A stretch of 64,000 nucleotides of DNA from Sphingomonas_R arantia (GCF_042682045.1 NZ_JBHUGS010000005.1:62001-126000); one strand, 5' to 3'. Numbered from the stretch's first letter, positions 42,968-52,859 are shown. Numbers and translations are program-made. The notes: generated from the letters alone by a model not told the origin.

Positions 42968-45502
42968 TCAGAATTTGAACAGCAACGACCCGGACACCGT
43001 CCGCCCGAAGATCGGACGCGCCAGGATGATCGCGCCCGCCGCCACCCCCGGCACCGCCTGCGCCCCGCCGCCCTGGCCCAGGCCCAGGCTGTTCGACAGG
43101 TTCGTTCCCTTCACCTGCACCGTCACCTGGTCGGTCAAGTCCAGTTCCGCGCTGGCGTTGAACACCGAAAACGCCGGCAGCCTGACGATGTTGGCGTCGT
43201 CGTTGAATTTGTTGCCCTCGTACCGCCATTCGCCCAGCACACGCAGGCGACCGTTCGCCAGCGTCAGCCGCGGGCGGACGCTCGCCATCACCTTCGGCAT
43301 GCTCGACGGCCGGTTATCGTCGAACGATGTCGTCGTCGTGACCCCGCTCGCGATGGTGTTGTAGCTGTAGTTCTTGAACTTCGGATCCTGGTAGGTCGCC
43401 GTCGCCGCCACGTCGAACCAGTCGGTCGGGCGCAGGCTCCCCTCCAGCTCGACACCGATCGTGCGGACGTCGCCATAGTTAATTTCCTGCACGATCAGCA
43501 GCGACGTCGGGTCGATGAACGTGTTGGTGAACTGTACGTCCTGGAACGAATTGTAGAAGACCGTCGCGAACAGGCTGCCCCACGGCTGCTGGAACTTCAC
43601 GCCCGCCTCGGCCTGGTCGATCGACTGGCTGCGCACGTCGGTGGGCAGGACATTGTCGCGATACTGCCCGATCTGCGGCAGGCGGTAGCTGCTGGTGTAC
43701 CGCGCGAACACGCCGGCATTCGGCATGAACTGCCAGTTGGCACCGATCGTATAGCTCTTGTCGTCGAACGCCGGGTCGAACCGCGTCAGCACGCCCGATC
43801 CGTACAGGACATTGTCGTCCGCTAGCGTGGTCGCATCGCCCAGGTTGAAACTGCGCACCCCTTCGCTGAACCCGCGGATCCAGATCTTCTCGTACCGGAA
43901 CCCGCCGTCGATGCGCAGCTTGGGCGTCACCTGCCATTCGTCGGACAGGTAGACCGCGGCATCCTCGTATCCGCCGAACGAATGGGCGAACCGCGACTCG
44001 TATCGCGCGATGCCCCCGTCGGTGACGCGCCCGACCACCTGCCCCGCGGCATTCACGGCGACCACGTCGAGCAGCCGCGCATTGTCGCGCACTTCGGTGA
44101 TGCCCACGCCGTCGTTGCGATCATGCGCCCAGTCCGCGGTCGTGCCGTAGAAGCCCAGCTTCACGTCGTGCCGGCCGATCCCGGTTTCGAACACATGGCC
44201 CAGCTCGACCAGCCCGATCATTTCCTTGATCGGGTTCTGGATCGACTGGAACGTGTTGACGCCGACCAGCCCGTTGCCGTTCGCATCCGCCGGATACGCG
44301 CTGCCGTCGCCGGAATAGACGAACCTCACGTCGGTCGCCCCCTGCGCCGCGAACGCGCGCAATGCGTTGGCGCGGTTCGTCGTCAGGTACGCGGCCTGCG
44401 TCGACAGGTTGTTCAGGCCGCGCGCATTGCGGTTGGTCTTGCTGTCGCGGTACCGGAACCCCGCGTTGATCGTCGTCCCGTCGTCGAACCGCATGTCGCC
44501 CTTGGCGGTGAACTGCAGGTCGCTCGTCTGGTTGAACAGGTTGAACGCCGCATCGCGGATGCCGACCGGCGTCTTGATCACGACATTGCCGTCCTCGGGG
44601 CCGGTCAGCGTATCGTCATTGCCGTTGAACGGCGTCAGCGGCCGGATTTTGCCCGACGCGGTCCGCACCAGCGGGATCGCGTCGAAAAAGAAGTTGTTGT
44701 CTTCCAGATACTTCACGCCGAACGACAGGTTGCCGCGCGCGAACGCCTTCGACACGATGACCCGCCCCTGCCCGCCTTCGTTCGCGGTCGGGCCGGGATC
44801 GCGCACGCCCTGGTCCTTGTTGTAATATCCGCCGATCGAAAAGCGCCAGTCGTCCGCGATCGGCCCGCCGATCCAAACGTCCGCCCGCGCTTGGCCGTAG
44901 TCGGCGGTGGTCAGCTTCAACAGACCGCTCAGTTCCGGCGTCCCGCGCCGCGGGATGAAGTTGATCAGCCCGCCCGGCGCATTGGCCGCGAAGATCGACG
45001 ACGGGCCGCCGCGCACCGCCTCGATGCTGCTATAGCTTTCGTCGATGCGCAGAAACTGGTCGACGTTGATCCAGTTGATGCCCGGATCATGCTGGATCGG
45101 CAGGCCGTCCTCATACACCGCCAGCGATTCATAGCCGCCGCGCGGGATGCCGCGAACCCGCGTGTTGTTCGCCCCGACACCGGCGGACGAATCCGCCCAT
45201 ACGCCCGGAATCTGCTGCAACGCCTCGGCAAGGTTGCCGATCGCGCGCTGGCGCAGTTCCTGGTCGCTGATCGTGGTGATCGAATAGCTCGCCTCGACCT
45301 TGCGTTGGTTCACAGTGCCCAGCCGCCCGGTGACCACGATGTCCTCGCCATTGCCGGCCGAGTTCGTCCGCGCCGCGTCACGCGGCGCGGCGTCCTCTGC
45401 CGCGACGGGTGCCGTCGCAACGTCCTGCGCGCCGGCGGCACTGCCGATCATGGTCACGCCGATGCATGCCGCGGTCGCCCGCAGTCGATTGATGGTCCGC
45501 AA
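42968..45502 (-). CDS. TonB-dependent outer-membrane receptor
   Basis: 844-residue TBDR: signal peptide ending near SAAGAQ, TonB-box-like segment EDIVVTGRLGTVNQRKV, plug (~residues 55-190, with RGIPRGGYESLAVYEDGLP and GGPSSIFAANAPGGLINF) and a barrel ending SGSLLFKF. The start is TTG at 45502 with GGGGGTAAG upstream; no in-frame ATG precedes the signal peptide. It heads the TBDR - PI-PLC - phosphatase operon, so it probably takes up the cleaved headgroup or the intact phospho-ligand (inference). The 140-base upstream gap holds its promoter region and no other gene. Confidence 0.92.
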   Translation of the reverse strand: MRTINRLRATAACIGVTMIGSAAGAQDVATAPVAAEDAAPRDAARTNSAGNGEDIVVTGRLGTVNQRKVEASYSITTISDQELRQRAIGNLAEALQQIPGVWADSSAGVGANNTRVRGIPRGGYESLAVYEDGLPIQHDPGINWINVDQFLRIDESYSSIEAVRGGPSSIFAANAPGGLINFIPRRGTPELSGLLKLTTADYGQARADVWIGGPIADDWRFSIGGYYNKDQGVRDPGPTANEGGQGRVIVSKAFARGNLSFGVKYLEDNNFFFDAIPLVRTASGKIRPLTPFNGNDDTLTGPEDGNVVIKTPVGIRDAAFNLFNQTSDLQFTAKGDMRFDDGTTINAGFRYRDSKTNRNARGLNNLSTQAAYLTTNRANALRAFAAQGATDVRFVYSGDGSAYPADANGNGLVGVNTFQSIQNPIKEMIGLVELGHVFETGIGRHDVKLGFYGTTADWAHDRNDGVGITEVRDNARLLDVVAVNAAGQVVGRVTDGGIARYESRFAHSFGGYEDAAVYLSDEWQVTPKLRIDGGFRYEKIWIRGFSEGVRSFNLGDATTLADDNVLYGSGVLTRFDPAFDDKSYTIGANWQFMPNAGVFARYTSSYRLPQIGQYRDNVLPTDVRSQSIDQAEAGVKFQQPWGSLFATVFYNSFQDVQFTNTFIDPTSLLIVQEINYGDVRTIGVELEGSLRPTDWFDVAATATYQDPKFKNYSYNTIASGVTTTTSFDDNRPSSMPKVMASVRPRLTLANGRLRVLGEWRYEGNKFNDDANIVRLPAFSVFNASAELDLTDQVTVQVKGTNLSNSLGLGQGGGAQAVPGVAAGAIILARPIFGRTVSGSLLFKF

Positions 45503-45642
45503 TGTCTTACCCCCCGGTGATCGCGGCCGTTACCCGGCTCGCTTGCGCCGCGGCTATGCGGACCCGCCATGACCGAACGGAGACGTGAACGTTACGAACG
45601 CGATACATGCGGCCGACGGTTCAGCCGGTCGCCCGGTCCGCC

Positions 45643-46428
45643 TCAGTTGGCCAGAACCGGCACCGTCGCGGCCACGGCTTCAGACGACGATCGCTCGATC
45701 GACCACAGCACACGCTGCGCGCCATGTTCCCAGGCGACCGCCTGCCCGCCCGTCGTCAGACCGATCGTCGCGACGTGCTCCAGCGTCGATCCCGCCGCCG
45801 GCAGGCGCAGCGCATAGAGTTCGGGCCGGTCATGCCCCGTCACATAGAGCAGCCCGTCCTTCCCCCAGACCCCGCCGGACGAGCTATAGGGTGCGAAGCG
45901 CGCCAGCACGTCCGCCGGGAACAGCCACGCCCCCTGTTCCGCGAATTGCGGGGAATAGCGGACGAGCGTCGTCAGCCGGTGGTCGCGTCCCGGCTCGCCA
46001 CCCTTGTTGTCGTAATGCGCGAAACACGCCCACCAGCTGCCGTCATGCCAGTCCAGCCACGTCAGCGAACCGCGCCCCGGCCCCAGGCTGCGCGTCCGGA
46101 CATGCGTCATCTTCACGGTGTCGAACCACTCGATCGAACTGGTCATCGGCACGTCGGGATAGTTGGACGCCGCACAGACCAGGTCATGACCTTCGAGGAT
46201 GCAGCTGTTCATATGGCGGAACAGCTTCGGATCACCTTGCCAGCGGCCGATGCGCTGCTTCGTGCGGCGATCATATTTGCCGATCTGCGCGTTGGAGATC
46301 GCATAGACGTGCCGCCGATCGGCCACCACGCCCTGCCGCGCCTCGGGCGCACGGAACCGCTCGATCTCGGTCACGACCGGCTGGCCGGCAGGCGCGACGA
46401 CCGCCAGGAGGAATGCGAGGACCAGCAT
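45643..46428 (-). CDS. Hypothetical secreted beta-propeller-like protein
   Basis: 261 residues with a signal peptide (MLVLAFLLAVVAPAGQ). Repeating strand patterns such as RRHVYAISNAQIGKYDR, SLTWLDWHDGSWWACFAHY and LLYVTGHDRPELYALRL suggest a five- or six-bladed propeller. Conserved-looking Asp, His and Trp clusters could bind a small ligand or metal. No family name can be given with confidence. Its ATG overlaps the stop of the upstream TBDR by one base, so receptor and propeller are made together, and the protein may process or bind the receptor's ligand in the periplasm. Confidence 0.65.
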   Translation of the reverse strand: MLVLAFLLAVVAPAGQPVVTEIERFRAPEARQGVVADRRHVYAISNAQIGKYDRRTKQRIGRWQGDPKLFRHMNSCILEGHDLVCAASNYPDVPMTSSIEWFDTVKMTHVRTRSLGPGRGSLTWLDWHDGSWWACFAHYDNKGGEPGRDHRLTTLVRYSPQFAEQGAWLFPADVLARFAPYSSSGGVWGKDGLLYVTGHDRPELYALRLPAAGSTLEHVATIGLTTGGQAVAWEHGAQRVLWSIERSSSEAVAATVPVLAN

Positions 46429-49019
46429 CAGAACTTGGCGGATATGCCCGCATAGAACGTCCGGCCATAGCGTTCATTCTGGATCAGCCAGTTCTTGTTC
46501 CCCGCCTGATATTGGCGGGTCGGCTCATCCGTCAGGTTCTGCGCCTCCGCGAACAGCCGGACATTCTCCAGCAAGGCAAAGCTCGCCTTGGCGTCCAGCC
46601 GGCGCAGGTCGTCGTTATACTGGTCGTTATACGCCGGGCTGCCGATCGCGAGCAGCGAGTAACCGGTGTTGTGATAGGCGACCGACGCCTCCAGCCGACC
46701 CTTCTGGTAGAACAGCTCCGCCCCATAGAGATATTTGGACTGGCTCGGGAAACTCGACAGCCGCCCGTCCGGCAGGCGCAGGCTGGAGTCCGTCAGCGTC
46801 CCGTTCAACGTGATGCCGAAGCCCGACAGCAGGCCCGGCAGGAAACTGAACTGCTGCTGATACTGCGCCTCGATCCCGACGATGTCGCCCTTGTCCGCGT
46901 TCAACGGCTGCGTGACGTTCAGCACCGGATAGGTGACGCCGTCGAACACCGTGTTGCGCAGGACGGTGACCTGGCTGAAGATCGGGTTGCGGATGAACTT
47001 CGCGAACGCCCCGACGCTCAGGATCCCGCCGCGCGCGAAATACCATTCCGCCGTCGCATCCAGATTGTCCGCACGATACGGTTTCAGCTCCGAATTGCCG
47101 AGCGACGCGGCATTGTTCGCGCTGTCGATCGATCCGCCGGGGCTCAGCGTCGAATATTCCGGCCGGCCCAGGCTCTTGGAATAAGCGAAGCGAAAGACCG
47201 TGTCGTCGCTCGGCTTAATCCGCATGATCAGCGACGGCAGCCAGTCGTCATAGCTGTTCCCCGCCGCGACCGCCGACACCGCCCCGCCCGCCAGGCGGAA
47301 CCCGTTGATGTCGAGCGTGGTATGTTCGTAGCGCACCCCCGGCGTCAGCGTCACCGCGCCGAACACCAGATTGGCCATCGCATAGCCCGCGGCCACCTTC
47401 TCCTTCAGCGCGAAGTCCGAGATCGTGTTGTTGGTCAGCGTCGTCGCCGCATCGAGCGGCATCAGCGCGCCGCCGCGATTCTGCTCGGTGAACGCCTGCA
47501 ACGCCGCAATATCGAACACCGGCGCGTTGAAATAGCATTGCTTCGGATGCGCGCTGTCCGGGTTCACGCACTCGCCGGGTGCGTCGAGCCCGTACTGGCC
47601 GAGCGTCCAGCGGTTGCCCGTCGCGGATGCCCGGACCCAGGTCGGGTTGTCCTGATCGAACGTGCGATCCGTATCGCGATACTTGCCGCCGAACTTCAGG
47701 AAGCTGCCCCCGTCGCCGATGCCGTCCAGCGTGTAGGTCGCGTCGACCTTGCCCTGCCAGATCTTCTCGACATTGACCTGGTCGAACTCCTGATACTGGC
47801 GGAACTGCAACTGGTTGCCCGTGCATTCCGTCACCGGCGCCGCTTCGTACACCTTCTCGGTGAAGTCGAAATTGACCGTGCCGGGGTTGCAGCGGAACTG
47901 CCAGAGCGGATAGCGGTCGACCGTCCGGTTGCGGCTGTACGCCGCGTCGTAGTTCAGCGTCAGCCGGTTGAGTTCGGTCGATCCGCCGACGCTGCCCGTC
48001 GCGAGATATTTGGATTTATAGTCGAGCCGCAGGTCCTCGCGCCGCTCCGGGCCCGAACCCGCCGCGCCCGTCGCCGAACTCGGCACGCCCACCGTCTGCC
48101 CGGTCAGCCCGTCCGGGTTCAGCGTGAACGGCGTCGTGGTGAAATCCAGCCGGTACCGCGGCCGCACCTCGTCTTCGGTGAACTTGCTGTAGACGCCGCG
48201 GACATAGAATGTCTGCGTGTCGCTGGGGTGCCAGTCGAATGATCCGGTCCCGCTGATCCGTTCGCGCTTCAGCGAATATTGCGTGTATTTGATGTTGTCC
48301 GGCACGCCGCCGCGCGCCGCGGTGGCAAGCGGTTTCCAGTTGTCGGGATAGAAACCCTCGCTGTCGAAATCGCGGAACGAATAACTGCCGCCCAGCACGA
48401 TGCCGAACTGGTCGTCGGATCCGAACCGCGTGCCGACGCTGGCATCGGCCTGATACGGCACCTTCTCGTTCAGCGTCTGGTATCCGGCCTTGGCACTGAT
48501 CGCCAGGTTGCTACGCGCCTTGAAATCGAATGCGGTCTGCGTGACCAGGTTGATCGTTCCGCCGATCCCCTGCCCGTCCATGTCCGCCGTCTTGACCTTC
48601 ACGACCTCGACCCGGTTGAGCAGCTGCCCCGAAATGATGTCGAGCGGCAGCGCGCGCGTCGTGCCGTCCGGGTTGCCGATCTCCAGCCCGTTCAGCGTAT
48701 AGTTGTTCAGGTTCGACGGCACGCCGCGGATCGCGACATAGCGGCCCTCGCCCTGATCGTAGCTTACGCCGACCCCGGGCAGGTGCTCGATCACCTCCGC
48801 CACGTTGCGATCGGGAAGCCGGCCGATCTCGTCGGCGGCGGCCACATCGACCACGCCGATCGCGTCGCGCTTCACCTGGATCGAACGCTCCTGCTGCGCC
48901 CGCTGGCCGGTGACGACGATCGCGTCCTCCGTCGCACCGGTCGCCACGGTCTGCGCCGCGGCGGCATCGGAAAATGCCAGCACGCCGAGCGCGCTGGTCG
49001 CAATCAAGATCGTCTTCAT
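46428..49019 (-). CDS. TonB-dependent receptor, Caulobacter/Xanthomonas-type
   Basis: 863-residue TBDR with signal peptide (MKTILIATSALGVLAFSDAA), plug starting EDAIVVTGQRAQQERSIQ and the subfamily signature LPDRNVAEVIEHLPGVGVS, followed by RYVAIRGVPSNLNNYTLNG, and a barrel ending YAGISAKF. This subfamily (the TIGR01782 type) is expanded in caulobacters, xanthomonads and sphingomonads and often serves glycan or phosphorylated ligands. ATG at 49019. Its promoter region carries a perfect 12-bp palindrome at 49106. Coupled to the propeller-like protein downstream. Confidence 0.93.
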   Translation of the reverse strand: MKTILIATSALGVLAFSDAAAAQTVATGATEDAIVVTGQRAQQERSIQVKRDAIGVVDVAAADEIGRLPDRNVAEVIEHLPGVGVSYDQGEGRYVAIRGVPSNLNNYTLNGLEIGNPDGTTRALPLDIISGQLLNRVEVVKVKTADMDGQGIGGTINLVTQTAFDFKARSNLAISAKAGYQTLNEKVPYQADASVGTRFGSDDQFGIVLGGSYSFRDFDSEGFYPDNWKPLATAARGGVPDNIKYTQYSLKRERISGTGSFDWHPSDTQTFYVRGVYSKFTEDEVRPRYRLDFTTTPFTLNPDGLTGQTVGVPSSATGAAGSGPERREDLRLDYKSKYLATGSVGGSTELNRLTLNYDAAYSRNRTVDRYPLWQFRCNPGTVNFDFTEKVYEAAPVTECTGNQLQFRQYQEFDQVNVEKIWQGKVDATYTLDGIGDGGSFLKFGGKYRDTDRTFDQDNPTWVRASATGNRWTLGQYGLDAPGECVNPDSAHPKQCYFNAPVFDIAALQAFTEQNRGGALMPLDAATTLTNNTISDFALKEKVAAGYAMANLVFGAVTLTPGVRYEHTTLDINGFRLAGGAVSAVAAGNSYDDWLPSLIMRIKPSDDTVFRFAYSKSLGRPEYSTLSPGGSIDSANNAASLGNSELKPYRADNLDATAEWYFARGGILSVGAFAKFIRNPIFSQVTVLRNTVFDGVTYPVLNVTQPLNADKGDIVGIEAQYQQQFSFLPGLLSGFGITLNGTLTDSSLRLPDGRLSSFPSQSKYLYGAELFYQKGRLEASVAYHNTGYSLLAIGSPAYNDQYNDDLRRLDAKASFALLENVRLFAEAQNLTDEPTRQYQAGNKNWLIQNERYGRTFYAGISAKF

Positions 49020-49105
49020 GGTCTTCCCATCCCCGGTACGATCGGCGGGATAGGCGGATCAGACTATGGTTCGATGACGGACAGGTGACCGTTTGGTGTC
49101 AAAGT

Positions 49106-49117
49106 GGTATGCATACC
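49106..49117. promoter_or_regulatory. Perfect 12-bp palindrome GGTATGCATACC
   Basis: Complete dyad ~87-98 bases upstream of the TBDR start at 49019, in the 128-base gap after the DUF1624 gene. The GGTAT/ATACC arms resemble operators of GntR-type sugar regulators, but no such regulator is encoded in the window, so the partner is unknown. Confidence 0.45.
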
Positions 49118-49147
49118 CACGCCAGAGATTCACGTCCGGAACCGCAG

Positions 49148-50332
49148 TCAGAGATACCGCATCCACCACGCATTGCTCGCGCGCTTGACCGCGGCGAAGC
49201 GCTGGCAGGCGAACCAACACGGCACCCCGACGCATGCCGCCACCGCCCAGATCCCGCCGACCGTTGGCACGCTCACCAGCCCCTCCGCGCCGCCGACCGC
49301 CCCCACGACGCGGTTCAACCCGTGCAGCAGGTAGAGGTGCAGGATGTAGAAGAACAACGGCACCGATCCGAACACCACCAGCATCCCCGCCATCCGCGTC
49401 GGCAACCGCTCGAACAGCAGCAGCAGCCACGCCCCGATCGCGAGGGTCAGCAGCAGGAAATCGGCCGACGGCGGATATTTGGTGAGGTTGAGGAAGCTCA
49501 TCAGCGTTTCCAGCCCGCCCGAACCAGCCGTCCACGGCACCGGCTCGCCATACCCGTTCAGCACGCGCAGCACGCCGAACGCCGCGAGCGCAACCGACCC
49601 GACAACCGCCAACGCCCGCCGCCGCCACTCCGGCGACACACCCCTCGCGAACCACGGCCCCATGGCATAACCCAGCGCGATAACGCCGATCCACGGCAGC
49701 ACCGGATAGGATGTCCGCGCCTGCCCGCGCCATGGCAGGTCGATGAAGCCGCGGTCGTGCAGCACCGCCCACAGCGCATGCCCCGCATCACCCGGCCCGA
49801 CCGCGATTGGATCGAGCAAGTTATGCCCCAGCACGATCGCGAACCCGACCGCCGCGATCGCCGGCCGGGGCAGATGGACGAGCGCGGCCAGCGCCACCAT
49901 CGACACCCCGATCGCCCAGATCACCTGAAGATAGACCGTCGCCGGCGTCACATCGAACGTCCAGGCGAAGTTCACCACCGTCCATTCCAGCACGATCAGG
50001 AACAGCCCGCGCTTGAACAGGAACCCCGACGCCGCCTGCGCCCCGCCGCGCGGGGCACCGTATAACCACGCCGCAAGCCCGGTCAGCGCGACGAACACCG
50101 GCGCGCACAGATGCGCCGCCAGCCGCGTAACCACCAGCGCGGGCGCGGTCCTGCCCAGGTCCATCGGGTCGCTGACCTGCGCATGCAGGAAAAAGAATTC
50201 GCGCGTATGATCGACCAGCATCAGCAGGATGACGAACCCGCGCAACGCGTCGATCGCCGCGATCCGCTGTACCCGGACCGCCGGCGCCGGGACGCCGGCT
50301 CCGTCCTGAAAGTTGTTCGATACGGTTGACAC
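49148..50332 (-). CDS. DUF1624/YeiB-like multispanning membrane protein
   Basis: 394 residues with about ten membrane segments. IAAIDALRGFVILLMLVDHT and the conserved REFFFLHAQVSDPMDL mark the DUF1624 / heparan-alpha-glucosaminide acetyltransferase-like superfamily of inner-membrane proteins. Members may transfer acyl groups across the membrane, but bacterial ones are mostly uncharacterised. The start is GTG at 50332 with GGAAGGGAG upstream. It is divergent from the siderophore-type TBDR, with a small dyad between the two genes. Confidence 0.85.
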   Translation of the reverse strand: MSTVSNNFQDGAGVPAPAVRVQRIAAIDALRGFVILLMLVDHTREFFFLHAQVSDPMDLGRTAPALVVTRLAAHLCAPVFVALTGLAAWLYGAPRGGAQAASGFLFKRGLFLIVLEWTVVNFAWTFDVTPATVYLQVIWAIGVSMVALAALVHLPRPAIAAVGFAIVLGHNLLDPIAVGPGDAGHALWAVLHDRGFIDLPWRGQARTSYPVLPWIGVIALGYAMGPWFARGVSPEWRRRALAVVGSVALAAFGVLRVLNGYGEPVPWTAGSGGLETLMSFLNLTKYPPSADFLLLTLAIGAWLLLLFERLPTRMAGMLVVFGSVPLFFYILHLYLLHGLNRVVGAVGGAEGLVSVPTVGGIWAVAACVGVPCWFACQRFAAVKRASNAWWMRYL

Positions 50333-50356
50333 CAGATACTCCCTTCCGCCAATTGC

Positions 50357-50370
50357 GATGATACATCATC
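50357..50370. promoter_or_regulatory. Inverted repeat GATGAT-AC-ATCATC between divergent genes
   Basis: Two perfect 6-bp arms 20 bases upstream of the siderophore-type TBDR start and 25 bases from the DUF1624 start. The TGATnnATCA core is loosely Fur-like and the downstream receptor type fits iron control, but the match is short, so this is only a candidate. Confidence 0.35.
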
Positions 50371-50389
50371 ACCAGGAAGGCAACCTCCC

Positions 50390-52471
50390 TTGTCGAAACG
50401 ATCGTCCGCGGCAAGCCTGTTGCCGCTGCTCTGCTGCGCCCTGCCCGCCTTCGCCGAAGTGCCCGACGCGGCACCGGTGATTGCGGAGGAGCGCGTTCGC
50501 GAGGAGGAGATCGTCGTGCTTGGTACGCGCCGCACCCGCGCGGACGCAACCCTCTCGTCCGACCTCGCGACCGAAACGATGTCGCAATCCAGCCGGTCGA
50601 TCGAACGCGACCTGCTGTCCGCCGCCGGCACCTACCGCCTGTCCGACGCGCTCGAACTGGTCAGCGGGATCAGCAACCAGAACAACCGTGGCGGCGTGAT
50701 GGACAATTTCGCGATCCGCGGCTTTCTCGGTACGCCCGACGGCGGCGCCGAATATTATGTCGACGGCTTCCTCGCCAATCGCGGCATGGGCCCCCCGCGC
50801 GATCCCGCCACGACCGAGCGGATCGAGGTCCTGAAGGGCCCGGCCGGCGCGCTGTTCGGCGACATCGATCCCGCCGGCCGCGTCAACATCGTCAGCAAGA
50901 CGCCCGGCTTCGACCCCGCCGTCGTCGCGACCTACAGCTATGGCTCGTTCGACACGCGCCGCGTCGAACTGGACGCGAACCTGCCGCTGACGCAGACGCT
51001 GGCCGCGCGGCTCGTGGTCGCGACCGAGAGTTCGGACGGCTGGCGCGATCATGTCGGCCTCGACCGCTCGGTCGTCGCCCCGTCGCTCACCTGGCGGCCG
51101 AGCGACACCGTCCGGCTGACCTATGTCGGCGAGATCACGCGGTTCGACACGCTGTTCGATCGCGGCATTCCCGCCATCGCGGGCGACGCCAACGCGCTGC
51201 CCCGCTCAAGCTACTACGGCGAGCCGAACGACGGCCCGACCCGCTTCCGCAATCAGCGCCATCAACTGACCGCGCTCGCCGAACTGGGCGACGGCTGGTC
51301 GCTCAACGGCGGCGTCGCCTGGCGGACGGGCACGCTGAAGGGCTTTTCCTCGGATCAGTCGCGTCTGGTCGACGACCGCACCCTGTGGCGCCAGCGCCGC
51401 TCGCGCGACTTCAAGGTCGACGATCTGTCGGCGCGCATCGAACTCGCCGGCACGATCGGCAACCACCGCACCAGCATCGGTCTGAAAGGCTATGTCCTCG
51501 ACTATGCCGAACGCTGGATGCGCCGCAATCCGACCGCCGCTGCCCCCTATGCGATCGACGTCTACGCTCCGGTCTATGGCCAGGCCCCGCCGACGCTGCT
51601 CCCGTTCACCAACAACCGCGAAAAACGCCGCTCCGGTACCCTCTACGTGCAGGACATGTGGGACGTCACCGACCGGTTGACCCTGTCCGGCGGTGCGCGC
51701 TTCGACGCGTATCGTCAGCGCATCCGCAACAACAACACCGGTGTCGTCGGCCAGACCGCCGATCACCCGCTGAACTTCCGTCTCGGCGCCAAGTACCAGG
51801 CGACCCAGGCCATCTCGCTGCACGGCAACTGGGGCAAGAATTTCGTCCTGAACTCGGGCACCGACCGGCTCGGCGCGGGCTTCGCACCCGAAACGGGCAA
51901 GGGCTACGAAGCGGGCATCGCCGGCCGCTGGCCCGGGCTCGATCTCGCCGTCACCTGGTTCGACATCCGCAAGCGCGGCATCCTGACCAACGATCCGGTC
52001 GACAGCAACTTCCTCGCCCCCGTCGGCGACCTCAAGAGCCGCGGGATCGAGGCGGATGCCGCGCTGAAACTCGGCCGCCATTGGCAGCTCGTCGCGAACT
52101 ACGCCTGGACCCACGCCCGCGTCGACGATCGCAGCTTCCCGACCGACGAGGTGCTGAACGTCCCCGAACATGCCGCGACGCTGTTCGCGCTCGGCCACTT
52201 CCTCGACGCCGCCGGCCGCGGCCTGTCGGTCAGTGGCGGCGTGAGCTACGTCGGCAACCGCGCCGGCTCGCTCGAAACCGATGTCGTCCTGTTGCCCGAC
52301 TATCTGAAGGCGAAGGCCGCGGTCGAATACACCTTCTCCCCGCGCCTCACGCTCCGCCTCGAAGCCGACAATCTCTTCGATGCCCACTACGCGCAAAGCT
52401 CCTACAGCCGCGTCTGGATCTATCCCGGCCAGCCTCGGACCGTACGCCTGTCGGTCCGTGTTGCGGCGTGA
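50390..52471 (+). CDS. TonB-dependent siderophore-type receptor
   Basis: 693-residue TBDR of the compact ferric-siderophore class. Signal peptide (SLLPLLCCALPAFAE), TonB-box-like EEIVVLGTRRTRADATL, plug with DNFAIRGFLGTPDGGAEYYVDG and IEVLKGPAGALFGDIDPAG, and a 22-strand barrel ending VRLSVRVAA, where the last residue is Ala rather than the usual aromatic. Length and plug motifs match FhuA/FpvA-like receptors. The start is TTG at 50390, the only start that retains the signal peptide. Ligand unknown; a ferric hydroxamate or similar chelate is typical. Only the small secreted protein at 52517 could share its transcript. Confidence 0.9.
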   Translation: MSKRSSAASLLPLLCCALPAFAEVPDAAPVIAEERVREEEIVVLGTRRTRADATLSSDLATETMSQSSRSIERDLLSAAGTYRLSDALELVSGISNQNNRGGVMDNFAIRGFLGTPDGGAEYYVDGFLANRGMGPPRDPATTERIEVLKGPAGALFGDIDPAGRVNIVSKTPGFDPAVVATYSYGSFDTRRVELDANLPLTQTLAARLVVATESSDGWRDHVGLDRSVVAPSLTWRPSDTVRLTYVGEITRFDTLFDRGIPAIAGDANALPRSSYYGEPNDGPTRFRNQRHQLTALAELGDGWSLNGGVAWRTGTLKGFSSDQSRLVDDRTLWRQRRSRDFKVDDLSARIELAGTIGNHRTSIGLKGYVLDYAERWMRRNPTAAAPYAIDVYAPVYGQAPPTLLPFTNNREKRRSGTLYVQDMWDVTDRLTLSGGARFDAYRQRIRNNNTGVVGQTADHPLNFRLGAKYQATQAISLHGNWGKNFVLNSGTDRLGAGFAPETGKGYEAGIAGRWPGLDLAVTWFDIRKRGILTNDPVDSNFLAPVGDLKSRGIEADAALKLGRHWQLVANYAWTHARVDDRSFPTDEVLNVPEHAATLFALGHFLDAAGRGLSVSGGVSYVGNRAGSLETDVVLLPDYLKAKAAVEYTFSPRLTLRLEADNLFDAHYAQSSYSRVWIYPGQPRTVRLSVRVAA

Positions 52472-52516
52472 CGGACGGCTGCGCTATCAGGATGTGCCGG
52501 GTCAGGGAGAAACGCG

Positions 52517-52855
52517 ATGCCGTCCGCAAGCCTTGTCGTCGCCACCCTGCTCGCCGCTGCCAACCCCACATTCCCCGCGAACCTCCACGGCCAGTGGACC
52601 GATAACGCGGCGCATTGCGGTAAGGAGGACACCACCGGCATCCGCGTCACGGCGCGCAGCATCGCGTTTTACGAAGCGGTCGGAACGCCCACCTCGGTCC
52701 GGACGGAAAAGGACGGCACGATCACCGCAACGCTAACCTACACCGGCGAGGGCAGGCGCTGGACCGAGGCCAACAGCTACGAACTGTCGCGCGACGGAAC
52801 GTCCGTCCGCGTCCGCGCGCTCGGCGGCATGTATATCCTCGACCGCTGCCGCTAA
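52517..52855 (+). CDS. Small secreted hypothetical protein
   Basis: 112-residue protein with a likely signal peptide (PSASLVVATLLAAANPTFPA) and two Cys residues (AHCGKE and ILDRCR) placed to form a disulfide that closes a small beta-barrel fold (FPANLHGQWTD, GTITATLTYTGEG). ATG at 52517 follows CAGGGAGAA. It lies 45 bases after the siderophore-type TBDR and 4 bases before the convergent PI-PLC gene. No family recognised. Confidence 0.65.
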   Translation: MPSASLVVATLLAAANPTFPANLHGQWTDNAAHCGKEDTTGIRVTARSIAFYEAVGTPTSVRTEKDGTITATLTYTGEGRRWTEANSYELSRDGTSVRVRALGGMYILDRCR

Positions 52856-52859
52856 CCCC

